Part shown: positions 54,855-64,000 of the stretch, piece after piece | How the letters are laid out: every line of letters starts with the position of its first letter | How positions within the stretch are numbered: position 1 is the stretch's first letter | Origin: Cryptomeria japonica | Lineage: Eukaryota > Streptophyta > Pinopsida > Cupressales > Cupressaceae | NCBI RefSeq assembly: GCF_030272615.1 | Contig: NC_081408.1 | Location: 304,694,950-304,758,949 of the forward strand | Direction: 5' to 3' | DNA length: 64,000 nt | Notes under the pieces: generated by a model | What the model was told of the DNA's origin: nothing | What the model saw: only the letters and a program-made list of their open reading frames with translations | Databases searched by the model: none | Program-made: the position numbers and the translations under genes

Positions 54855-56531
54855 TTAATATTATTTTGGATATTATGTTATTTGGTATTTTAATACTATG
54901 GAAATTAAATTTTGAGTTGATAAATATATATTCTGTAATATTATTATAAGTGAATTGTTTATAGGTATTCATATAATTATAATTTAATTTATAAGTTATA
55001 ATTTGTATTTTATGAATGTAATTAATTATAGCTTGGGTGTTTTCAGAAAAGCTTGTAAATTTAGAGATTTTATATTTATGCTTGAAAACATTAGGAGATT
55101 AATGTTCGTGTGATTGATTTAAATCTTATTGGACAAATGACAACATTGATTGTTTTGTATTAAAATAGTTGTGTTTTCTTATCTTCTGGAAATTCCTTAT
55201 TTGCAAGTTACTTATGCTTTTGGTTGTTTTAAGAAAAGATTGCCTGTATTAGGATCTTGTGTAAATGGTGTTTGCAGCCAAGCTTAATTTCATTGCAGTT
55301 CTGTTTGAGTTGTCATTATGTCATATGTTGTTATATCTCCTTGGTCAGGTGTTTTTGTATAACCTTATTGATGTGAGCCATTGTGTGTTTTGTCCAAATG
55401 GTCAATCTTGGGTTAGTGATTGTGTATCCTTCACCTATGGTTTGTTAGGATTAGTTATGGCTATCTGTTTCGTAATAGAGTTCTCGTAGAAAGACCTTTC
55501 CTGTTAGTGTCCTATGAGAGAGAGTGGCTTTCGAGCGGGTGTCGTGGCCAAAGTGGATGACAGGATAACCCATCGAAAGTCAGTTAAAAAGTGATAACCT
55601 AATAATATATTGGGGGGGAGTGGAATAAATATTAATTAAGATAATTTACCTCGTGCATAGGTGAGTGCTTGTACAGGGCTCATAATGTTGCAAGAAGGCC
55701 TGGAATGGCAAACTTACCACCTTGTCTTCACGAAAGGATTGGTAGGGTCCGCATGAGACTTAGTTGGAGCCGGAAGTCAGGAGAGGTTACCAGGATAGAG
55801 AGCCAGGACCTAGGAGGCCTACCATGGTAACCATCAAGCTATGTGATGACACTCTCTCCTTAGAGTCACTAGTGTTTTGTGAGTTGAGTCACATGGATGT
55901 TTGTGGCGTCTTGTAGTTCTTTCGTAATTGTCTTACTTTGCTTGCTTGAGGGTTTTCTACTATCTCCTAGCACGGTTGGGTGGTTCCATTTCGAGATCAC
56001 ATGGTCAGGTGGTAGTGCCACTTCCCATCGGATGTTCTAGATTGTATCTTCAGGTGAGGAAAGGCTTTGTTGGTGTTTCTTGGTTCGTGGTTCATGTATC
56101 AGCTCTTGTTCGTGATCTTTGTTCAGTTGAGACCTTGTGGTCATTGTATCAGACTTTTATGTAACCTTGATATTGTAACATTGGATTTCGTTGAGTCTTT
56201 TATTATGGAATTTAGATGTATGTGTAGTTTTTAACTTAAGCATGTAATTTACCTAATTAAGTGGACAATTGGATTAACCATGGTGTTAATATAATCTATG
56301 ATTAATCTTCGTTGGTAACCCTTAGGAAATCATGTGTTAGTCTTCCATTGTGTTATTAGATGTGCAATGGTTATAATTAATGCACTTAATCTTTAAAAAA
56401 AATTTATTTCACCCTTTAGTTTCCTAGTTGTGTTGTTTTCCTCTAGGGTTCCTGGCGGGGCATTACATATTTTGTGAAACTAACTTGTTACAGGTAGCAC
56501 TCTAAGGATGAAATCAAGTTGACACAATCAA

Positions 56532-57739
56532 TATATTTAATCCCAAGTGGAATGGACTGTTGATTAGACTTTACTCTCTTTGTTTGAGTTGAAAGTTCTT
56601 AAGGGAATTGAAATTTAATACTAGATCTAGGGTAACTGATGCAAAATTGGTATAAAATAATATAAATAGTGAGATACAGTCATGGTATGCAGACATGGAG
56701 CTACCCTGAAGTAGGGGAACATAGAGGAACCTATCTATGAAAATAAGGCCCAAAAGTACAAGACAAGGTGGCTTGGGGTGACCCTGTACTCTAGCTATCA
56801 AACATACAAACAAGAAACTTTAAGAATTTGAATGCCAATCAGAATCTTCTCCCAAAAGCTCATTAGAAATTTTAAGGACAAGGTGGTGTAGGGTGACCTT
56901 GTCCTCCGCTTTTCTCTCTTGTGAAAGTCAGACTTGATTATCATTATCTCCTTTGTTGAAATCTTCATTTGTAGCTTCTAGATCTACAAGGTCTACACAC
57001 AAAAATAGGGGAAATGGTGTTGTTGAGTGGGGTTTCCTAAGTCAAACCCAGGGTTCAAAATTAAACCTTGAATTGAATTAAAATTGTAAATTTAAATCCT
57101 AAAGTTGAATGATATACCTTGGATCTGCTACAATTGATAATGGTTGATGATGTAATGTTGTTCAAATCTAATCACAAGTGTTGATGCACATAAGAGACTC
57201 GATCATAAACACATTCTTTCATAAATATTGATGTAGTTTGTTGCTTCATGATGCCTGAAAATGTTGGAAGGGTATGGTAGGATGAAATGCTACCTTGAAT
57301 GCTTGAAGATTCTTGATATTTCTTATGGATGGATGTGTAAAGGATGAGTATGGATGATGTGATGTGAAAATGAATTAGAATATTTCTCTTATATAGGGTT
57401 CCTAGGGTAATTTACTAATTAGGCCAACCTCCAATGGTCAAATTGAGACACCAAGACCAGAGATAACCGAGAAGGGGAACTGCACTAACTCCTCAAGTGA
57501 ACTTGTCTACCAAAAACATTTAAAACAAGTGGTAAATGAAGAGTGCACAACCTAATGTCAAGGTTTAGAACACCATACAAAAAGAGGACTTTATTTTTGA
57601 GGTAAAAATCCTAGAAATGAATTTGGGTGAGAGCTAAGATGGGGCACACTAAAGAAGGGGCACAAAAGATGGTGCAAATTGTGCAAGGTTACAATTTGCA
57701 ATGCTACATTAAATATCTTATTGGCATTTTCAATGTTTA
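56532..57739. other. No gene recognised
   Basis: Right flank of X. AT-rich with stops in all frames; AAGGTGG(C/T)(T/G)T(G/A)GGGTGACC occurs twice (near 56765 and 56881). TCTTATATAGGGTTCC near 57388 looks like a promoter or LTR relic, but nothing else supports it. Confidence 0.5.
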
Positions 57740-58850
57740 TGTTGTGAGTGTCATTGATGGACACACACTTGCATTGAGATCTCCTTTATTTGTATGAGTT
57801 TGAGCACAACCGGTATTTGTTCCAACTGGTATGCTGTATTGTAGTCTTTAGACTATTGATGTTTTGCAGAATGTGTTTCCCGGTCTGAAGCGACATGTTG
57901 ACCCCAAGCGGTTCATGGATACCAAGCGGTACGAGGGACTAAAGAGGCATAACACATTTTTACTAGTCTTCATTTTTGTCAAACTGACAACCAGCATTTT
58001 GTATGAACTGGTAATACTCTGTGATGAGTTACCAACCGACATTTTGTGATGAGTTACCATCCACCGATTGTTTGATGGTGCCGACACCTAAACGGTGCCT
58101 TCTTGTGTCGTGGTACCAAGTATGTCCAAGTTCATTGAACCTAGGAAATTGTTATGTAATCCTATTAGACCGACATGAAATCAAATTCCTTTATAAGGAC
58201 ATCATGTCTAGGGTTTTAGGTTGTTGATGTGGAAATAGCAAAAGTTTAAGTTGTTGCTAGGGTTTAAGGTGATTGAGGAGTTGGAGAAAATATGAATGTG
58301 TAGTAGACTGAAGTAATGCTGAAGTGCATTAGGAATGAGCTACCAAGGATCTAACCAAGCAGTCTGTGCTACTAGCTAGATCAAACACTTGTTGATTACT
58401 CACATCTTTGACAAGTCTGTAGCCCTTAACCGGGTAGGCCCAAAAGCCTTTTGTAAATCCTCTAACAAGGTGGTTCACATCTATGGATCTAAAATCCTCT
58501 AGCAAGGTAGTCTTTAATTGGACTTATCTCCTAACAGAGATTGAGATTCCTAACAGGATCTATTCTAGTAAAGAACATTGTAAGACCTTAACAGGTCTAG
58601 TTCATATTCTGTAGATAGTTACTTGTGAGTTCCATCTCACCGTGGTTTTTCTCATTTGGGTTTCCACGTCAAAATCTCATGTGTTATGGTGTTTGTGCTT
58701 TTGTGGGTGAATGCATTATTTTCTATTTGGTTTGCATGTGTGCTAACTGGTTTGTCTGCTAAACTGTTTTACCGGTTTACTGTCAATCTTGTAAAGTGTT
58801 TAAGTGCAAAGATTTTTGGCATACTAATTCACCCCCCCTCTTAGTATTCA
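57740..58850 (+). repeat. B 5' LTR
   Basis: Starts TGTTGTGAGTGTCATTGATGG, ends CCCCTCTTAGTATTCA, followed after five bases by a primer site. Blocks shared with the A LTR (minus strand) in the same order: GTCATTGATGG, CACCGTGGTTTTTCTC-like, GGGTTTCCACG, CATGTGTTATGGTGT, ATTCACCCCCCCTCTTAGTA. TTTATAAGGACATC near 58191 is a likely TATA box. The 3' partner lies beyond the window, so the start is not proven. Confidence 0.75.
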
Positions 58851-58855
58851 TAAAT

Positions 58856-58868
58856 TGGTATCAGAGTC
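58856..58868 (+). promoter_or_regulatory. B primer-binding site, Met-tRNA type
   Basis: TGGTATCAGAGTC, five bases after the LTR end. Confidence 0.85.
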
Positions 58869-58903
58869 TACCTTTCCATAAGTTTAACCACTTGGAAAGA
58901 GAT

Positions 58904-60181
58904 ATGGGGGAATACTCTATAAGGGAACTTACTCATCAGCTCACTCAGTCTGTGCAAGCCTATGATGATCTTATGGTCAAATACAAGGCATCTCAAGAAA
59001 AAAGGAGAGAACATGCATAAAAGTTGATGGAGCTATCTGAAAATAGTTCTTCAGATGAAGCAAACATGGAAGCCCTAATTGCATAAGTAAATAAGTTGAA
59101 TGAATCAAACTCCAACCTGAGAAAGGAATTGGAAGGACTGACTATCTAGATGTGTCAAGAGCTTGAGAACTGGAGGAAAGCTGAAGATCTGGTGAGAGAA
59201 AGAGATCATGAGATCTCCAAGCTGAAACAAGAGATCAGTGCCCTAACTGCTCAACTCCATGCAAGAAAAGTGGAAAAGGAAGACATGCAAGGAGAACTGA
59301 ACATTGCCATCTCTAAGAATGAAAACCTGTTGGAAACAAATGCTGCTATTTCCAAAGAACTCTCTGAGTCAAAGGAAATACTTGCTAAGTTCAACAAGAG
59401 CACTGTCAAGCTAGAGCAAAAGCTTGAATCTACCAAACCGGTCAAGAATACCAATGGACTTGGTTATTCTGGTCATGAGGAAGGTGAGACCTCTGGTACA
59501 AATGCTGGAACATCAAAGAAACAACTGACATCACAGGATAAAGGTAAGCAAAAGTTTAAACCTATTTGCTTTAATTATCTTAAAGAAGGACATACTGCAA
59601 ATGTGTGTAGGAGTAAGGCTTACAACAATTTTCCTTATTTCCTAAATGATAAGCCTAGATCCTATAGATTTGATGGTAACTATTATGCATGCAACAAGTG
59701 TGGGCATAGAGCATCTAAATGTAGGTTTGTTATGAATAACACTGGAAGATATCCTCAGAGGACCCAAGGAGCTGGTCCTGAACCTTTTGCGAACCAGAAT
59801 CACAACCGGTTTAATGCTTTCAATCATCGGCAAAGAAGCGGTGGCTATCAAGCGGAAACTGGATGGAGAGAAAACTATATGGTATGTCATGGTCATGGTC
59901 ACACTGTTGCAACATGCAGAAGGAAGAATGGAAACATGAACAATGGACCTTGGAGAGCACCTAGATTGGTCCGCTATCATTGCAACAAACTAGGTCACAT
60001 TGCTAGATTCTGTAGATCAAGAAAGGACATATCTGATGATATACCGGTCACTCCAGAGGGAAAAATTGATGTTGACACTGTTCAAGCGGATATGAACAAA
60101 ACCTGGAAGAAGAAACCAGCGGTGTTACAAGAGGAACCAGTTTTTGCACCTAGTGTAGAAATCACGGAACTGACAAACTAA
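58904..60181 (+). pseudogene. B ORF1: gag-like coiled coil with four CCHC-type knuckles
   Basis: ATG at 58904 opens a 425-codon frame with three stops, at 59018, 59084 and 59147, then open to 60181. The first 190 residues are a Lys/Glu/Leu coiled coil (HEISKLKQEISALTAQLHAR). The linker is NTNGLGYSGHEEGE, as in A. Four knuckles follow: CFNYLKEGHTANVC (second Cys is Tyr), CNKCGHRASKC (preceded by YYA), CHGHGHTVATC (degenerate) and CNKLGHIARFC. The tail GKIDVDTVQADMNKTWKKK matches A. It is a probable RNA-binding, particle-forming protein. No copia or gypsy gag signature was seen outside the knuckles. Confidence 0.82.
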
Positions 60182-60632
60182 GCTTCAGAAAAGCTTAGGG
60201 GGAGCAAACGGCGAAATGTTTTGAACCCCCAGTTTACACTGGTAAAAGACCTTAATCGGTATGTGATACCTATCATTTGGCAAAAGACCAGAAATGGTAA
60301 AAAGGTAAATTAGGGTTTACGCCCTAATGGAGGAGCATTAATGATGGTAGGTGAGAAACATACTTAAAAGGATTCTTCAAATCATTTCTCACTATCAGTT
60401 TTCGAGCGAAGAAATTTTTTTCAAAGAGCAGAGTGACAAAAAGGTGATTTCAGCTGAGATTTTGAGAAACTGAGAAACCGCGAAGGAGATTCAAATTCAA
60501 ACTACAAACGGTCAAGTAGAGAACACAAAGCTGTGATTCAGCAACTGATGGAGTGTGAAGTGAAGGAGAATTGGCAAGCCCTAAATTCACGTGTTTCAAA
60601 AAGGTATTTCTCGAGTTCTTGAAATCTCTATC

Positions 60633-63600
60633 ATGGCTTCCGCATCTCATACCAGTTTTAGTGCATCTATTGAGTCTACAAGTTTTATTCAGTGAAAGTC
60701 TAAGTATAATGCCCTATCACAAGTCCTGGCTGGTGTGATAGTAGAAGAGGGAATTTCTGACTACATAGATTGCAAGATTGAAGACCTAGGGTCTCTAGCC
60801 ATCCACTCCCAGTTAGGTTTATTTTGTGGAAAGGATAAGAAGATCAAGCCAAAGTATAATATCTTGGAGAAGAAGAAGGTCCGCAATGCTATTTACTTCC
60901 TGGAGGATTTCACAGAGGATCATATAAGGATCATTCTGAGCAGAGTCTATGGTGATAAGATGTACCTGGAGAGAACACATGACATCACGCCACAGGCAAT
61001 TCATGCAGTCACCAGATTCTACAACATAGGGGAAGTGCCAGCCCTAAGGACAGTAAGAAAAAATGAAATGTCTAAGCTCACCGGTTCAGTGAGTGACTCA
61101 CGAGGCATGATAGTCAATTCTATCAAGGATGATCTGGTGAAGTATGCATGTATGGTGATTGGATACCAGACATTCTCAACTAGCAAAATTAACTCTGTAT
61201 CTGTTGCAACGGTAAATGTCACTTACCGGATGATAAAGGAGGATGCATCATTTGATCTGTGCATCGATATGTAGAGATAACTCTTGTTGAATCTGAAGTC
61301 GATCAAATAGGATAATGCACTTAGGTTCAAGTTTGGGCAGCTACTGGTTGGGTTGTTCTTCTATTTCCAAGGCTACTTTCTAGGAGTAGGAGATGTCCAG
61401 TGGTCTACTGACCAACCAGTGACCAAGCAAATCAAGGAAAGCATTGAAGCAATTGGAACTGGTTACCCTAATGTTCTGAATAAGTATTTTGGTGAGTTCA
61501 GATGGAAAAAGAGCCAAAGAATGAGAATATCTGGTGACATCATCAAGAAATATGAGGATGATATTTGTTTCACCATCAAGGTGGATCAATGCATAATGGA
61601 GGCTGTTGAGCCTAAACAGGAAGAAGTGGAGCCAATGGGCTATGAGGTGATGTATGATTTGTTGGAAGGGTATGCCTCTACCCTTATTGCCTCACCTATT
61701 GATCCTAAGGCAAAGAGGACCAAAATCTATCTGGAAAGGGTTACATCGGTCGAGGAACCCTCTGCAAAGAAAGGAAAAGAACCTGCAATGAAGAAGGCAA
61801 AGGCAGTGCCTTCAACATCAGCATTACTACTGCAACTCCAAAAGTGACCAAGCGGTCACTAGCCAAGAAGAAATCGGAAGCAGCACAGGCTAAAGTGTTT
61901 GAGAGAAAGAGGAAGACAAGGAATACCTCTCCAGACTCAGAAGAAACTGTGTTTGAGGAAAAGCCAAAGAAAACACCTCAAGCAAAGAAAAAGACAAAGA
62001 ATGAACCGACATCATCTGCACTGGTAAATATAGATATCTCTTCCTATAAACCTTTGACACATTGTCGAAGAACAATAAAGAATATTAGGAGAAAAGTGCT
62101 ACATGACTTAATTGAGTGTTTTGATGACTTTAATGATGATGAAAAGGAAGCGATTGAAAAGGAAATAATTTAGTATTTATGTGTTAATGACCGGTTGCCC
62201 TCAGAGATTAAATATCAGACACCGGATTCTTTATATATGTCATTAGATAATAGAAGGTGCATTGCCATAGAAAAGGAACAGGAAATTAGGGAGAAAGTGT
62301 TTGCACAATACTTTCCTGACCTGTGAAATTCTGAATTATTTGATGTTATTGACCAAAATAAAGGACTCTTCTTCACTAGAAGAAGAAGACCCTGGCTGTT
62401 AGAAGGTAGAGTTGATGATGTAGAAAAAGACACTCATCACTATATGACAATTGTTGTCCAGTCTCACAAAGCGCATCTAGCCAACCGACAAGCTAAAAAA
62501 GAACCAGTTATATCCAAACCGGATGAAGTATTTGATGATGAAGGAAATCCGATTGTTGAACCGATCGACATCATTGATGTCGATGCTTTGGACATAGAGG
62601 ATGTTACTCAGGAAACACCATCTGAGGCAACAGGACAAGAGCAATAGGCTAAACAGGTTGATAAGAAAGCCGAGCACAGACAGGAAATGGCAAAGGAAGA
62701 GGCCAAGCAGAGGAAAAAGGATGAAGAAGAGAACTAGAAAAAAGAAGAAGAAGAGAAGAAGAAAAAGGATGAAGAGGAGAAGAAGAAGAAAGATGAAGAG
62801 GAGCAGAGGAAAAAGGATGAAGAAGAGAAGTGGAAAAAGGAAGAAGAAGAGAAGAAGAAAAAGGATGAAGAAGAGAAGAAGAAGAAGAAAGATGAAGAGG
62901 AGAAGAAGAAGAAGGATGAAGAAGAGAAAAAGAAGCAAGAAGAAGAAAAGAAGAAGAAGGAAGAGGAAGATAAGAAATAGGAGAAGAAGAAGGAAGTAGA
63001 GAGGAAGAAGAAGGAAGAGGAAGATAAGGAATAGGAGAAAAAGAAGGAAGCATAAAAGAAAAAGGTTGAGGAGGACAAGGAAGTGGAGAAGATGAGAGAA
63101 GTGGAGAAGAAGAAAGTGGAAGAGGAGAAGATGGGAAAAGCGGAGAAGAGCACCTAGATGGAAACTCCGAAGGCAACCGAGAGTCAAGCCAAACTGGTTG
63201 ATCTCACCAATCCTATCGATCTTTAGTCTACAAGTGAAATAGAGCTAATGCAGAGCATCAAGGTTGCTCAAGAGCGCCTTAAAATTATTTGAAGGAAGAA
63301 GGAGCAGGATGTACTTGAAGCGGCTATGGAAACTCTTACCGATTTGATACCTAGGATAAATCTTCCCAACACCGATTCATCACTAGCTAAACTTAAGCTC
63401 CTATGCACAGTAGTGGATGATCAGGTGCAGAGCCTAGAAGGGGATACAGAGGCAAATGTTAAAAAGGAGCATCAAAAAGCTCTTAATATAGCTCTAGTGA
63501 AGAAGTTGAATGAGCTCCGATTTGAACTGAAGAAAGAACAAAATGATATAAGGGACGCTCTGGATGAGGGCAATATGCTACTCAGCAAGATCTGCCAACC

Positions 63601-64000
63601 CCATCTATTCTATGATGATGTGCTAGCTCAAAAGAAAAAGCTTCAAATAGACTTTCAGTCCTACATGAGCACATTCAAGCCACCTTATGACTCCTTTACA
63701 ACTTATGGGAAAACCATTCACCGGTTTCACATCCAGTCAGCAAAAATGGAGCAAGAGATCAACACCCGGTCTAGAGATTTGTAGGAGCTACAACTAGTTC
63801 TACTCCCATAATTGCAAATTCTTTAGAAGTGCTATCTGAACCCAGATGCCTTAATAGTTACACAGGAGATGAGCACAATTGATACCATGGAAGAACAGGT
63901 CTCCTAGATGCAGACAGAAAAGGAAGTAGCCACCTCCCTACTTGAGTCCTGGTCTTTATCGATGAAACAATTCTTGCAAGATTTTAAATCTGTTTTTGAC
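60633..64000 (+). pseudogene. B ORF2: conserved unknown protein, incomplete
   Basis: ATG at 60633 (MASASHTSFSASIESTS), with stops at 60693, 61272 and about 61290, a frame change near 61840, and then one frame to the window end with further stops. The folded domain (about 60735-61500) matches A ORF2 in blocks listed there. Then: a basic region (STSALLL...KRSLAKKKSEAAQ), a conserved-looking segment KPLTHCRRTIKNIRRKVLHD, an acidic stretch (EPIDIIDVDALDIEDV), a long KKKDEEE array (62700-63160), and a C-terminal part with LPNTDSSLAKLKLLCTVVDD and ISKICQPHLF-type sequence (LLSKICQPHLFYDDV). No enzyme motif was recognised. By position it replaces pol; a role in particle assembly or nuclear targeting is only a guess. 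Confidence 0.72.
62700..63160 (+). repeat. GAAGAAGAN purine array coding Lys/Glu repeats
   Basis: Nearly pure purine on the plus strand, coding units of KKKDEEE and KKKEEEE with several stops. It is a low-complexity, tandemly grown part of B ORF2, expected to be a long charged helix. The Leu/Ser/Phe-rich frames on the minus strand are artefacts. Confidence 0.9.

Larger units (their letters stand above)
52750..56467 (+). mobile_element. G2: solo LTR of the G1 family
   Basis: 3718 bp, TGTAGTACCCC...GGGCATTACA, with a perfect duplication TATTT (52745-52749 and 56468-56472). The same site is empty in the X 5' LTR (20344-20348). There is no internal region, so the full element was lost by recombination between its two LTRs. 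It contains the R1 target site GAGTT without R1 (55478-55482). Confidence 0.95.
19272..56526 (+). mobile_element. X: old Tat-type Ty3/gypsy element with nested insertions
   Basis: Starts TGTATACAC (19272) and ends TTGACACA (56526), flanked by a perfect 5-bp duplication ATCAA (19267-19271 and 56527-56531). Removing A, Y, the 1.5-kb insert and G2 leaves an element of roughly 14.5 kb. Order: 5' LTR, primer site, repeat-rich leader, gag, protease with G-patch, RT, RNase H, second (archaeal-type) RNase H, integrase, long 3' non-coding part, polypurine tract, 3' LTR. The second RNase H and the CxxH-type gag knuckle are known marks of the Tat lineage. All genes are broken. Confidence 0.93.
57740..64000 (+). 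mobile_element. B: second pol-less two-ORF element, cut by the window end
   Basis: Same layout as element A: LTR, Met-tRNA primer site, ORF1 (coiled coil, four knuckles), a spacer of about 450 bp, ORF2 (long, charged). No protease, RT or integrase in the 5.1 kb after the LTR. Its 3' part is outside the window, so a pol gene further downstream cannot be excluded for B; in A the region up to the 3' LTR is complete and has none. Confidence 0.75.

Noticed and set aside
54603-54972. Tyr/Ile repeat proteins on both strands
   Set aside because: They are readings of the (TA)n run.
62477-63187. Long minus-strand frames rich in Leu, Phe and Ser, like membrane proteins
   Set aside because: They are the antisense of the purine-rich Lys/Glu array in B ORF2; composition alone produces them.

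Overview
The window is nuclear DNA from a seed plant with a large, repeat-filled genome, probably a gymnosperm. That guess rests on the mix of very old, heavily mutated Ty3/gypsy and Ty1/copia elements, the very long LTRs and the AT-rich filler; no host marker gene is present to confirm it. I found no intact host gene, rRNA, tRNA or CRISPR. Almost everything is nested LTR retrotransposons, and several insertions can be dated relative to one another because target-site duplications (TSDs) and matching empty sites are preserved.

Left part (1-19.1 kb). Old LTR-like debris at 1-3.5 kb is followed by a dead copia integrase (minus strand, about 15.4-16.2 kb). That copia was split by G1, a Tekay/Del-like gypsy element (4013-15406) with one LTR of about 4 kb, a truncated pol and a 12-bp stub of its 3' LTR. 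The LTR of G1 was in turn hit by R1 (7082-12664), a pol-less gag-protease element with 272-bp LTRs and TSD GAGTT.

Middle (19.27-56.53 kb). One old Tat-type gypsy element, X, spans 19272-56526 with TSD ATCAA. It carries gag, protease, G-patch, RT, RNase H, a second RNase H and integrase, all broken. Four things landed in it: element A (20368-35525) in the 5' LTR; a 2.3-kb non-coding LTR element, Y (40968-43272); a 1.5-kb LTR-less insert with an 11-bp duplication (45490-47013); and a solo LTR, G2 (52750-56467), in the 3' LTR. G2 is the same LTR family as G1. Element A is itself split by P (24941-33906), which has inverted-repeat-like ends and carries host gene fragments.

Right end (57.74 kb onward). 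Element B is a second copy of the A-like family on the plus strand and runs off the window.

Two things stand out. First, A and B belong to a pol-less LTR family with SIRE/Maximus-like LTR tails and two conserved genes: ORF1, a coiled coil with four CCHC knuckles, and ORF2, a long unknown protein. Second, P contains a 2.47-kb inverted repeat (25253-27723) whose arms carry a captured fragment of a DRM-type (RNA-directed) DNA cytosine methyltransferase. If transcribed, it would fold into a hairpin that could yield small RNAs against a gene of the silencing pathway itself.
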